A stretch of 64,000 nt of DNA from Pelecanus crispus. Lineage: Eukaryota; Chordata; Aves; Pelecaniformes; Pelecanidae. The DNA is taken from the NCBI RefSeq assembly GCF_030463565.1, contig NC_134649.1:33443044-33507043 (forward strand), read 5' to 3'. The notes beneath the pieces are model-generated. The model worked only from the letters and a program-made list of their open reading frames with translations. It was not told the origin of the DNA and did no database searches. Positions 39,999 through 51,912 of the stretch are shown piece after piece (positions within the stretch are counted from its first letter, which is position 1; each line of letters opens with the position of its first letter). Position numbers and translations under genes: made by a program.

Positions 39999-40660
39999 AG
40001 TCAATTTTAATAACTGATGGCATTTTCTCAGGAAACTTCTGGAGCCAAGCAGAACTTTTTGTTAGCCAACTTGTATTACAGAGCAGTCCTTGCCTTCTGG
40101 AGCACAAGGTAATGCACTTATTCAGGTGCAGGTCAAAGGAGTCTCACTTCACTTGTGTGACAGAAGATGCTACTCCAGCAGCACTAGAGAAAGCAAGGAT
40201 CTCCACAAACTAGCACTTTTGTTATTTCATTTATGTCTGTTGCGTGTTCTTCTGCTCTTTACTACAAGTCTTCTAGAGGAGGATCATTTTGTCAGCTACA
40301 GAAACAGTTTCTAAGAACAAGATACAACTTCAGCTGGTGCTTGCACCATGCAAATATTGCACAGTGATGTACTGTAATTAAGAGCTGCTTGGGTTTTGTT
40401 GGGTTTTTGTTTTGTTTTCTTATCCTGTGAAATAGGTTCATCAACAACCCTTTCTTGCATGAAATCTCTTCCCAACCATTTCTGTGTAAGTCTTTCTTGC
40501 AGAATTCTGCAAAATTGAATCTTTTTTTTTGAAAGATTAATTTTTCAAGTATTATTTCACTATGCAAAGTGGTTTTAACTGCCAGTGAACACTAAAACTT
40601 TTTTTGTACAGTGGTGGAGAAAACTGTTCAAAAATAAAAGCTAATTTTAACATGTTGACT
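39999..40660 (+). other. GLT8D1: GLT8D1 3' UTR
   Basis: Runs from the stop to just past the AATAAA at 40633-40638. No ORF or repeat of note. Confidence 0.55.
40633..40638 (+). terminator. Poly(A) signal AATAAA, GLT8D1
   Basis: Canonical hexamer about 640 bp after the GLT8D1 stop, with T/G-rich sequence downstream. Use is inferred. Confidence 0.5.
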
Positions 40661-42563
40661 CAAACCTTAGGTAAATGACAATGATTCTAGTCTTGATCTG
40701 ATACATGAAGTGTGTTTCTGTTGTACTTAAATACAGTAGCAAGCGATTGAAACTAAAGTCAAGTGATCTCATCTTTGCGAAAGCAATCTCATTCTAAAAT
40801 TGTGCAAAATGCTTATTTGGGGGATCAGGCTGTATGAATTGCAGCTTAATTTTGTAATTGTTAAGCTCCTCGTAGTTCTCTCAAGTAAGCATGGCTCTGC
40901 TATAGTTTTTCCTACCATACCTTTCCCAGTCTGGCCCTTTAAACTCATCAGGCGAGATTCCTGTGCCCTTTTGCAGCTGGCTGCCGATCTCCTTTTCTAT
41001 AGGCAAGTTTTGTGGGTTTTTTTGCATTTGTAGTGTTGAGTAGTGGTTATTATTAGCTGATATATCCCAGCAGCTTTTGTGCCAGCTATTCCATTTAATA
41101 CAGGTTTGAACTCAAGTTGTCATTTTTATTCAATAATATTGCTTGTGAACAGTCCTTAGTAGATGTTTAGACAGCAGGCTTTGTGTTAATGCAGTGACAG
41201 GCTCAGTGTTGCGTGGTCTGAGATACAGGGCAGCAGAGAGCTAAAAGGCTTGTTCATGTGGCTGAACAAGGTTTTAGTACTGCTTTATAAATTAAAAGGA
41301 CTTCCAACTGCTTGACTCATTGCAGTCACTGCCTATAATTTTGTTTCTGTCATGGATGCTGATCTGTGGTTTGTTACCTATTGTTTCTTCTCCTCAGTTT
41401 TGATGAACAAGAACCATTCTTATCCTTGAAGTGGTTAGGAATAATGAAATAAGTTCAGTTACCAAACTTCGAAAGATTGTACTAGATCAGCTGACACCAA
41501 CTTAATTCTCATGACCAGGCTGTTCAGCAGGCTTAAATAAAGTGTCTGTGTCTGCACCTGATACTTTTTTAAGCTACCTAGGAGGACTGTACCTCAACAT
41601 ACATTTAGGGAAAATACAACTATCTATTAAAGAACACAGAAATCGGACCTTTAAGAGGAAGAAAACAGGCACAGTGTTGGTGTCAGGCATTTATTCTAAA
41701 TGCTTAATTTGTTGAGCAGCTGCAGGGCCTCTTGGTAATTCTCTTGCTACCTCAGTTCTGCTATAGGCTGAGCGCAGCAACATGTCCTTATTGCACAGGG
41801 CAATGTTTTGCTTTAGTTACCAGTTGTTGCCACATATAATAGGTGTCATCAGGAAATACATCTTTTGTTCAAGAGCACTGTAAGAACAAGAAGCTTGTTC
41901 CCTAGTGAAAACAGATTACTAATATAATAATCTGTTACCTTTCCCAGTGAAACTTCTGAACATATAAAGCAGTGCTTAGATAAAATGCCTTATATCTAGC
42001 TGAAGTAAGTAGCATTTTCTAGCAAACCTTTACATATGAAAGTTTTACAAGTTTTGTGTAAGTATGCTGAAAACTTACTGACTTACTTAAGTCATGCTCT
42101 AGGGGTACAGTCTCTGTAGTGTCTAGGAAAAGCAATTAAGTTTTAAGGAGGATGGAGATGTACCTTGAAATTTAATTGCTTGAACATGACTAGAATTAAA
42201 CATTTACCATTGTTCAAAGAAAAAGACAAAGGGTTTATCCTTTTGAAACATCTTTTTGTAAGGCAAAGTGAATAGACTAACTGAGTCTATTAGGAATTTT
42301 TTAAAATAGTTTTTTTTTTAATACAGGAAATAAAGTTTAGGACTTAAAGCCGAATACAGTCAGTTTCCTAGACTTGTATAAAATCTGAAACAATCAAGGC
42401 AGCTATAGTATTATGTACATTATTTGACAAAGTAATAATTGTGAATCTTTGCAGCAGCTCTGGTATGCAGCATTCCTCCAACTTCTGCCCCAATACAAGT
42501 CTTCATGACTTTTCTGAAAGCCAGTAATAAGAGTCTCCAAACCTTGTCTTCACACATAATTCA
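40661..42563. other. GLT8D1-GNL3 tail-to-tail spacer
   Basis: AT-rich DNA between the 3' ends of convergent genes. It should include the GNL3 3' UTR at its right end, but I could not choose a single poly(A) signal on the minus strand. No repeat element or RNA gene seen. Confidence 0.4.
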
Positions 42564-45500
42564 TTACACATAGTCTGTATTAAAATCATAGGCATCATCT
42601 TCACCTGCTGTCTTATCCAAGCTGAATGACAGTGATTTGGAATGTTCACTTTCTGAGAACAAAGAAAATCATGTTAGTGAAACCAATGCAAGTGCTAGAG
42701 TACTAGAGACTATCCTTCAAGCCAGGGTTTTTAATACAGACCTGCTATCTGCTTTTCTGAATTTGTAGGACTTGTTTGTCGTTTTCCAAGCTTTGCTTTC
42801 CTGGTGACCTGAACTTTGCTTTCCTACAAGTCAGAGAGGTCAGACATGTGTTTATTCAGACATCACTAATGAATTCTCCCATGCAAATGAAACCTAACAG
42901 AGACTGATGATATTGTGGATGTCCCCTTGTATAGTTGGTCGGGAACACACTGCCTTAGAACTGACTTAGAACAATGTTGTTTCCTTAATTAAGCAAAAAA
43001 GCCCAACACTTATCTCCAGGAGAAAGACTTTTCCGATTACTCCTGGTGGCTCAACAATGCCTACACATTCTCAGTTTACAGCAAGATACTGACTGGGTAC
43101 TTGGTGTCAGAATCTAAACAGGTAGAAGCAGCCTAACGAAACCCTGATTTACCTCTTTGACGTCGTCATCTTCTACATAGTCTTGATCATCATCACTTTC
43201 TGTGAGATCCTCCTCCTCTTCTTCCCCCTCCTTGCTTGTTTCCAAGTTTTCCCACTCTGATGCTACCTCTATCACTTCGTTTTCTTCTATTGTCCCATTT
43301 GTCATACCAGCTGACTGGAAAATGATGCTACTTGCTGGACTGGGGTATTTTAAAGCTGGGAAAAGCATAGGAAGTGTCTGTTAAGTCACTGTTAAACAAC
43401 ACCAGATGTAATGCCTACCCTCTGAGAGGGCAGCCATTTTAGGTCAGGGCTAGAAAATGAGAGTCCTGCCCCCTCCTTTCCACAAGACGGCACTCCCACA
43501 TAAGCAGGTAGAACCAAGGACAATTCTCTGAGAATGGCTTTCCCTGAGGCATCTACAGAATATTGCTAGGAGCTGAAAGACCTGCATTTGAGTGTAGATT
43601 GTACAGAGTAAAATGTATTTTGTTGGCCTAATTAGCCAGTGTTTATGTGCTCTTCAACGTTCTTTTCCCCTATTTCATATTTAGGAGGGCTAGGTCAGAT
43701 GAGCAGAAACTAAGAACTAGCAGGGGTAATCTGTGTTAAGACAGCACATGGATGCACTGTTCTGTTGCATCAGAATCCATTTCTTTCTTAAAAGGTTCAT
43801 ACTCACTGCATATTGGCAAAGGTATCACATAAATGTCAGGAGGACTTCCATTCAAAATCTCCCATTAAAACTACTACCACTCTTAATGGTAGCAGTGTAT
43901 TACAGTAAAAGTCCTACCTTGAACAGTGTTGTTGTTTTCTTCTTCTAGGTATTTTAAATTAAAGCACTCCTGCATTTCAGCTGTTTTGTCTTCTGTAAGA
44001 CATGGTGGCAGTCTCTGAGATCCTGGAGGTTGTGAGTGGTAGCTTATTTTAGCTCTGGGAAAATAAAATATCAGTGTTAAAAAACAACCAAAGATAACAT
44101 AGTTAAATCACTGTATCTAAAAATAAAACCCAGAGCACAAACCTCTCAAAGTCCTCAACCTAACTACACATTTATTATCATCTGTTTAACAGCAATTACA
44201 TAGCTATTTGACTCTGAAGTTGTCAATAACAGTATTAAGTGGCTAGCCCACTCCTGAGAGGAAAAAGAAATGGCATACTTTGTCACCACAAATCATCTGC
44301 CTGTAAAATCATGAGCTGTAAAAGCAGGTGAACCACTTGAGCAAGGGAAGTAGTCACACTCAATTACCAAGTTACATTGAGCAAGGGAAACAGTCACAAT
44401 TACTGAGTTACACTGAGCAAGGGAAAAAGTCACACTCAATTACTGAGTTACATTTATTCCACCCTCAGAATACAGGAACCACCATAGATTTCGATAGAAA
44501 ATTTGCCATACCCTTTCCTGTCTGTGGAAGAGAACTATATGGACTCAGTATTTGAGAGGAAGGCAAATTCCCTTAACAGAGTTACAGCAGAAGGCAGCAA
44601 ACTGGCTATAGAGTAACGTGCAACATGCTTTGACGCTATGTATCCTTCACTACTTTAGAAAATTAGCCATTGATGGCATTCTCTAAATCTGTTAGCCAAT
44701 CCCTCTCTCTTTACCAAAGTAAAACACCAGAAGGGTGGGGGGGGGAGGGCAGGAAGGAGCCTCTTCTTTCTAAGTACTCAGGACTCAGAGGTTCTGCTGT
44801 GCTGGATTAACAATGTGACAGAGGTGAGCAGCATAAAGCAAAATTCATAGCATACGTACCCTGTCCAGTCACAAAGTAGTAATTTAGCTATATTCTCTAT
44901 GTCAGGAATGCCTCCCTTTTTCAGCATACCCCTTTTCTGAGCAAGTAAAGTTAAAAACTCCTCAGTGTTCCTGAAATCTGGGATACTATAGTGCATCATT
45001 ACCTAGTGCAAAAGAAAATGGTGCATTCAGAAAGAGATATCCACTTTTCTCTTAGTTTTAGTAATAAAAAAGCAAATCAAACTGGGTTACAGTGAGGACA
45101 AACAAGTATGTGAAAAGCGGTTTTTCTCTTGAATGTGGGAGTAAACATTAGAAAGCAAAATGCCTACTTCATCAACAAATTCATCTGCCATTCACCCACA
45201 CTAGTGGGTGTATAGAGACAGCACACTGGTTTGCGAAAAAACAGTTATCACAGAACTGAATGGGAATTAGGCTTAGGTTAATTTACTTGAAACTAGAGTG
45301 AAATCAGAGTTGGATCTGAGGTCTTCACTGTAATAATAGGAAGCAGTCAGAATATCTTCATTTTTCACTCTGTGATGCTGTGATGAGACCTTAAAAGTTG
45401 TTTTTTTTAAAAAATCAGAAGAGTCATTGGGCAAACAGACTCTGGCCAAGAGGATCCTGGCATGCTGTTTCTGCCTTCCATTTGTAAGATGAAAGATCAG

Positions 45501-48500
45501 ATTTAGTGTTGGATACAACAGCCAGTTTGCCACTCTGTATAGTTAGGGAAAAGCAGTACAAAAGCTACCAGAACTAGTTGAAGTGAAGTGAACTTTGGTT
45601 ATGGGCCTAAGGAACCTACAGAGAAGTCAAATGCAGTGAGAGATGTGGAAAAAGATGGAGCTCACCTGCTGTTTACTGCAGTGATTTAGAATGGCATCTA
45701 CTCCTTCAAGCACATCTGCTGAGCCTGATTCTTCAGGGTCTATGATACTTCTCAAGGCCAGAGCCAGGGCATTGTTGGAAGGATCTGCAATTATACTTGG
45801 ACTATCTAATATCTTTGTCTGTTTATCAATGTGCACAATTTGCATGGACCTATTCAGAGAGAAATGCACTGTGAGTAGATAAAGATAAATCGACTAGCAA
45901 AGGACCAGTAATGGTGAGGGATGCAAGACACAAAGCTCAGCGTTGGACTGAATGCACTTCATACAGAGTCAGTTTCAGTGCTTTCTCATCATATACTTTG
46001 TGTAGGACAGAAATCTAAATGTACAAAAAGAGCAAGTTTATACACTGTATTCCCTTGTGACAGCTTGTATCACATAGATCAGTATTTTTAATCCTGGCAA
46101 ATTGAAATGTGCATTTAAAACTGCACACAGGGGCATGCTTTGCCCTTAATGGATGAAAATTGTATACAAACAACAAACTCAAGGTAATGAGAACACAACA
46201 ACAAACAGGGAAATCAACAGCTTTTATCACTCAGCTTACTTGGTAACACCTCTTGCTAGGCCAACATTGCAAGCACGAACTCCTTTAAGACTGTTGATTA
46301 TGCTGCTCTTTCCCACATTAGGGAAACCTGAAGAAAACCACATAAATCCTTGTTAAGTTAAACAGGAAAATTCAGCCTATGTGACACTGATCAAAACTGC
46401 TTCTTCCAGGTGTCTTTTGTAAAGTACATCTTCAGTGTGAGATCAGAGTTGGATCTGAAGTCTTCACTACAGAATTAAGACAAAGTCTGTATCCTCATTT
46501 CTCACACTGATAATAAAAGGGACATGAAAGACATCACTGAATGTAACACCACAAATCTTATCAGACAGGAGGAACGCAGTGCAAGCTGCGTGTTATGTCA
46601 CCTGCTTCTCTTGTTTCCCTAAGCTGGTGAATCAGCTAAGGCCTCACGCAATGTGTCTTCCACAAATCACATACACTACATGCATGTAAGTGCAACACAG
46701 ATTGCTGTCAGCTCAGGTACTACAATATTGAGTCTTAGATGAAAGTAAGAACAATGACTAGAAAGCCCAAAAGAAAGTCATGTGTTAGTTGTTTTACCCA
46801 ATTTGCAATACAGGACACCAAAGCTTAATGGGAGAAGGAAACTCTTCCTGTCTCTCCAAACACTTACCTACTACCCCAACCTGAATGGCTTTGTTTTGAG
46901 TCTTGCCGTGCTCTTGAAGAAGTTTCAAAAGGCATTTGCTCCCAAAACATGCAGTGGTTCTTGATAAATCAACACGAGCACGTCTTTTTGTGAACTGTTG
47001 CTGCTACAGGATTCAAAGGCAAAAAAACCCCCATGGTCAGGAGCTATTTAGGAAGATAAATATGTGTGCTTAGATTTATTTATCTACCTATCCTCTATTA
47101 GATGATGTTATTGTGTTCTTCTAACAGAAAGAATTAGCTTAATAGGAAATTGCCTATCAGTTAAGTGACAGTAAAAAAGGTAGCCATCAACTACTAAGAG
47201 AAAAAGGAATGTGAACTGACTTATAGGGCTTGTTATTTCAGTTCAGGCTGTGTTGCAGATTCATTGTGTGACTATAAAATAATCACGTACTTTCAGATGG
47301 TAGAATCCTTAAATCTGCAAATTCACTCAAGAGGCTTCAATTTTTTGAAGGACTTCAAAACCTGCTCTCTTCTTTGCAGTTTCTGCACCATTTTGCAGGA
47401 GGGTCTATTTCACTATGCTGTTACAGCGTTAAGACCTGTGAAGCATTGATGTATTGATACACACAGGACTCAAACGAGGATCTTCAAAGAGTTGAGACTA
47501 GGACACAAGCAGTTAGCCCCTTTATACTCTTCATGAAATAATGTCAGGTGCTACCTTTATTGATGGCTACAGTCAGGATGAATGCAGCAGTATAGCCTGC
47601 ACCACTTTACCTACAAAACAGATCAGATGTAACTGGTGCAACCGTCCTACGTAGAAGATGAAAAATTCCTCATCTTCCTCCCCTCACTGTCCTTCTTACG
47701 GTAAAAAAAAAAAAAAAGACTTGCTTTTACTCTAGTCCAGCATCCTGGCCACAAATAACAATATGTATTTCAACAGCAAGGATTCCCCCACAGTACCATA
47801 ACGCTTAGTCAAAGTGCAAAGGCATATCCATCAGTCACAGCAGTATAATCAAACAAGGGGAAGAGGAATTTTAAAGAACAAAAGTTCCTGTTTCTCAACA
47901 TGTATGATTGCAAACACATACGACTTAGTCATGAGACAGCCCTGCAGTGCTCTTACCATAGTCCTGTCCTTCATCAGCGTTGCCGATTTAAAAGCAACCG
48001 TTGGAAACTCCTTCTTCAAATAATTCAACCATTTCTCCAAGTTCTCCTTTGGCACTAAATCTGGAAAAAAGAGCAGAGTCTTTTCACTCCTGTGAATCTT
48101 AAATATCACTGTGTGGAGGAAATCTAATGTGGAATCAGGAACCAGGCTGTATTTTGTTCATTTAGTATGTTCCTTTATGACAAATAATATTTGGCTGAAA
48201 ACTCCAGTAAAGTACTGTGTATGTTCTCCAGAGGCACCCAGTGCTGCAAGTTTCAGTCTTCATTTTCTGCCTCAAGCAGAGCATACAATTACATTTTTGG
48301 CCCCTGTATCAGGTTTTTCATGCTGGGGTCTTGCTAGGAGACTCTGTATGGTACAGAGTGATGTTCTGTGAAGGATTATCCCATCATCCCTGCAAAGGCT
48401 ACTTTAATACTAAGTTCCCTTTGCTCCCCTTTGCTCTTGCTGTCGCTCTTGGTATTTCCTTTTTTTTGCTGCTGCTAATCCAGTAATCTCCAGCCTTTTT

Positions 48501-51500
48501 AGCTGGTTACACCTTACTTTTGTATGGATTCTTTCATACAGCAACAGAAGACAGAAAATACTTCCAAAAGCCAAATTTCAAATACAACTATTGCATTGAT
48601 TTGCTGTTCTTTAACTCAACCATTGCCTCAGTGGGGACCAGCATCATGACCTCTGCCTACTCATCTACATACACAAAAATGTTAAAAATTGTAAGATCTT
48701 TAACTTCTGTCAAATTTGACTGAAACTGGCCAATACCCTCAGAAGTTCTTGCAAAAGAAGGTAAATGAGCATTAGCCCCTTATCTGTGGTGTTTTCTTAG
48801 CAAACTAGTCTACAAGGTGGAGGAAATGTGACCCCTTCAGTAGGACAGCGAGCTCAGAGTTGGATCTTATGTCTTCAACGGAATCTCAGATTCCTTTAAA
48901 ATCTTCTTCATAGCTCACCTACCACAGAACCACACACTGACCAAGTAACACTTCAAGAAAACCTGTGCTTCTTACCAATTTTGTTCAGAACCAACAGTAG
49001 CTTTTTGTCTCCTCCAGAGCAAGTTACAGCTTGCTCCAGTTGAGGACACCGGGAGCCCATTGGATCTCTTGCATCTAAAACCTCTAGAACCACATCTGAG
49101 GCCTCAATCACCTAGGTTAGAAAAAAAGAGAGAAGACTCTCAAATCAGACATGACAGGCCATTTGACAGATGACAACTCTGGAATAGCTGTGGCTTACAA
49201 CAGTTACTGTTGAATTTCACAGAACAATTGGTGAGGTTTCATAAGACTGTTCTCGTTTCAGCTCCTTTCTTCGGAACTACAAACCAGAAAGCTGAAGCAA
49301 TTTTCATCTTTTTCTTCAAAAGGCAAGAAATCCTTAAGACACTAGTACCTCATTACTACAAGAGCTCTCTGATCACTCAGTGCGTACTGACCTTGGCCCA
49401 AGAAGTCTAATGCCTCAAAGTGCTGGGTGTCTCAGTAGCTCACACCAGACAAGACTGAAACCCTTGCAGTTTCTGTCGTAAAAATCCCTTCCTTCAGTGT
49501 TGAAGTTTATCACAAGCAACCATTATACTCTCTAGCAGCTACACAGTAATGCAAAAAAGGAAAATAACAAGTGGTCTGATTGCTGACTCTCATCTAATTA
49601 TATAAAAATAGTTGAAATGTCTCACCTTCTTGAGCTCCCTGCAAAATGATTTCTTTGAATTTTTATCCAGCAGTTTGTTAGTCTTTGCTTTAGATTTGCC
49701 AGAGGATTCCTGAATGCAAATAAAAATTTAACTGAGAATTCGTGTGTTATACTTGCGTGCATATACAGCACAAAAATGTAACATACTGCTTAAGAAGATG
49801 TAGTTTCAGGATGACTTTTATTGCTTCTATAAGCTTCAAAGAATCAAAATCATACCAGATACCTACCTTTCCCTCTGCTTTTTCCTTGATTTTGGCTGCA
49901 TTCTTTTTAGCTTCAAGCTTCCTCTTCTTTTCATGTTCCTTCTGTCTGTTGAGCTTTTGCTTTTGTTTTAGTTCTTCAAGCTGATTTCAAACAAAAAGCC
50001 AAACCAGATAAAACACATTTGAAGGTGGTAAGAAGACTGTTCTTTCTCCCCATTTACTTATTTCTGGCCAACATTCCTGAGACAGCTTATTTAGAAGTCA
50101 TGGCAGTCCAAGTGACACTAGGAACTTTTTTTGCACCCTACCCTGAAAAGAATACTGTTGCCTTCAATTGCCTCAAAATGAGAGGCAATACATCCATTAG
50201 CTAGGTAGCCATGCAGCAACAACATTACAACTGATAAGGCTGCTGCTTTCATGTCACATTACTCCACGCTGCAGGCAGCAGATCCTTATTTTCTGTACAA
50301 TCACGTAATGCCAAGACTTAACTTTTAGCGTTCTGATGGGACATCTATCTATCTGAGCATCACTGATGATTCTGATTACATTAAAAGTGACACTTCCAGC
50401 ATGTTTATACACACAGTGATGAAATGAAGGTTAAAAATAAACGAGCGCACTGCATAATGCTGGAAATAATTATATTATTTTCCAAAGTACATGTCTACTA
50501 GGACCATTTACAATCTACCATGATTGCACCTCTGGGCATGCACATGTGAACACACATACAGACAAAGCTTCCTTGAAGATAGGAATAGTCTCAGTTCTTG
50601 TCCTTTTTACCACCAACTGTATTTTACCCTCTGCTTTCTTTGCTCTGCTTCCCGTAGAAGCTCTTCCTTGAATGGTGCAGCACTGGGAACACCTGGATCT
50701 TTCTTGGGCTTTTTGCGTCCACGTTTCTTGGCCTCCTTCCTGACTTTTCGGTGGTGTTCTCTGATCTGAAGACAGGAGCAAAAATATTTTCTCAGTGTAA
50801 GCTAAAAAAAAGGGATGTATCCCTACTATTTACAGATACAGAGTAAAAAATGGCATGTTTCTGACTTTAGATTGAAGTGTTTCAATTGCATAATGTCTCA
50901 TCGTAAAGCTACACTTGAATGTGCCAGCCCAAAAGAATGCAAAATGCAATGACGTAAAAAACCTACACTCCTTTCTACATCATCCTTTGGCCAATGGTAA
51001 CTGGAAAGCAAATTCCTCACTACAGTCCAGACTCCTTAACATTCAATATAACATCCCTATCGTGCACGTGTATACGTACAACATGTTTCTATAGTAATAT
51101 ATAAGAAACGTTCTTAGTGTTAAACTAATTAGCACGGAGCTTTAATTAGAAACAGACACGCCACGCTCGCCACCCTCCCCCGCCTCTCCGTGGGGCAGGG
51201 GCAGCCCCGGGGCTCCGCAGGGCCGGCAGCCCGCCGGGACTCACCTTCTTCTGGATCTTGTAGCGCTTGTGGCAGGTCAGCCTCTTGCTGGCTTTCTTCA
51301 GCTCTGCAAGGCACCGCGCCCCTCAGCGCCGGCTCCTGGCGGCCCGCCCGCCTCCCGGGGACGGCCGAGCTCCCACCGCCGCCGCCGTGCCCTCGAGCCC
51401 GGCCGCCCCATTCCCCCGCCCCAGGCTGCCGCGGTTCTCTCGGCCACGGGCGGCCGCTCCCCGCCACCCCCCCCCCCCCCCCCCAAGCCCGCCGCCGCTC

Positions 51501-51632
51501 CCCCGCTCCCGGGCCGCCGCCCGCCCCCGCCGCTCCCTCGCCTCAGAGTGCTCGCCGGCGACAGTGCCCGAGGCCCGCCCCCACCCGCGGCCGCCGCTGC
51601 CCCCGCTCCCGCCGCTCACTGGGCCGCTTCAT
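42564..51632 (-). CDS. GNL3: Nucleostemin (guanine nucleotide-binding protein-like 3), complete
   Basis: Nucleolar GTPase needed for pre-rRNA processing and stem/progenitor proliferation. Exons in transcript order: 51632-51620, 51303-51245, 50765-50628, 49980-49867, 49709-49626, 49111-48976, 48060-47957, 47003-46868, 46327-46240, 45849-45666, 45002-44860, 44054-43918, 43355-43153, 42823-42742, 42652-42564; 569 codons plus stop (human 549). The basic N-terminus ([20 protein letters not shown]) is the nucleolar signal, followed by a Lys/Glu-rich coiled coil. The GTPase is circularly permuted: G4 NKID (179-182) precedes G1 GFPNVGKSS (262-270), and the G3 position is DSPS. An acidic segment near the C-terminus ([21 protein letters not shown]) precedes the conserved end [12 protein letters not shown]. 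Introns carry four snoRNAs. The start of exon 8 has tandem acceptors. Confidence 0.95.
44337..44452. repeat. Three-unit minisatellite, GNL3 intron
   Basis: Three tandem units of 40, 36 and 40 bp (44337-44376, 44377-44412, 44413-44452), each starting t/ctgagcaagggaa and containing agtcaca...gttaca. The middle unit lacks 4 bp. No coding or snoRNA features. Confidence 0.85.
45296..45370 (-). ncRNA. SNORD19: Box C/D snoRNA, SNORD19-like (copy in intron between exons 10 and 11 of GNL3)
   Basis: On the minus strand: terminal stem GAGTGAAA/TTTCACTC, box C ATGAAGA (one change from RTGATGA), an internal CTGA (D'), C'-like GTGAAGA, and box D CTGA. The ten nucleotides before box D (AGATCCAACT) are complementary to AGTTGGATCT in 18S rRNA. 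The fifth base upstream of box D pairs with the first G of TTGGA, the region of the Gm683 site guided by SNORD19 in human. Intronic in GNL3 as in mammals. Length ~75 nt. Confidence 0.85.
45928..46003 (-). ncRNA. SNORD69: Box C/D snoRNA, SNORD69-like (intron between exons 9 and 10 of GNL3)
   Basis: Minus strand: perfect 8-bp terminal stem ACACAAAG/CTTTGTGT, consensus box C ATGATGA, internal CTGA (D'), C'-like ATGAAGT, and box D CTGA. The guide CAGTCCAACG before box D can pair over 10 positions (one G-U) with CGTTGGATTG of 28S rRNA. The fifth base upstream of D then addresses the first G of TTGGA, consistent with the 28S G4464 site assigned to SNORD69 in human. SNORD69 is also hosted by GNL3 in mammals. 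Confidence 0.85.
46433..46508 (-). ncRNA. SNORD19B: Box C/D snoRNA, SNORD19-like (intron between exons 8 and 9 of GNL3)
   Basis: Minus strand: terminal stem CAGTGTGA/TCACACTG, box C ATGAGGA (one change), C'-like GTGAAGA, and box D CTGA preceded by TTCAGATCCAACT. This is the same 18S guide as the copy at 45296-45370. The 3' half is nearly identical to that copy, whereas the 5' half and stem differ. The B designation is by analogy with human and not an orthology claim. Confidence 0.82.
48848..48918 (-). ncRNA. SNORD19: Box C/D snoRNA, SNORD19-like (intron between exons 6 and 7 of GNL3)
   Basis: Minus strand: short terminal stem (GTGAGC/GCTCGC, imperfect), box C ATGAAGA, D' CTGA, C'-like TTGAAGA, and box D CTGA preceded by ATAAGATCCAACT. 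The guide AAGATCCAACT matches 18S rRNA over 11 bp, one more than the other two copies. It lies ~60 bp from the exon 6 donor, close to the usual position relative to a splice site for an intronic snoRNA only if measured from the 5' side. Confidence 0.78.
51467..51484. repeat. 18-base C homopolymer, GNL3 intron 1
   Basis: Uninterrupted run of 18 C on the plus strand (G on the transcribed GNL3 RNA), flanked by more GC-rich sequence. Could form G-quadruplex and is a likely place for length errors in assembly. Confidence 0.9.
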
Positions 51633-51663
51633 GGCGCCGCCGGGCCGCGCTCGGCCGCGGCCC

Positions 51664-51669
51664 CACGTG
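51664..51669. promoter_or_regulatory. E-box CACGTG upstream of GNL3
   Basis: Canonical palindromic MYC/MAX site 32 bp upstream of the GNL3 ATG. MYC activation of nucleostemin is established in mammals; use of this site here is inferred. Confidence 0.5.
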
Positions 51670-51879
51670 GAAGGCCGCGCTCCTTCCTCCTCCCGCCGGC
51701 GGGCGCTGCCGTAAAGCGAAGCGGCCCTTCCTCGCCGGAGGTGTCGCGCGGGCTCGGCGCGTTTGGCGGCCGGGCGGGCTTTGCGGCAGCGGCGGGCTCG
51801 GCGGTACGGAGCGGCGGCGGCACCGACGGCGGCGGCGGCAGCAGCGGTGGCGGGGCGGGCGGCGGAGGGCGAGTGCGGC

Positions 51880-51912
51880 CGCGGCTGTCGGAGGCGGAGC
51901 GGAGCCGGCTGG
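51880..51912 (+). other. PBRM1: Candidate PBRM1 non-coding exon 1, 3' end
   Basis: The donor gccggctgg|gtgagcgg at 51913 in the CpG island would suit a 5' UTR exon joined to the acceptor at 55784, 15 nt before the PBRM1 ATG. The left limit is arbitrary. Confidence 0.35.

Noticed and set aside
45150-45230. A TTGATGA motif on the minus strand as another box C/D snoRNA in GNL3
   Set aside because: No box D at a suitable distance and no terminal stem.
45296-48876. Dispersed short repeat with core 'cagagttggatct' in GNL3 introns
   Set aside because: Not a transposon or satellite: the core is the 18S guide plus box D of SNORD19-like snoRNAs, with a C/D box layout around each copy.
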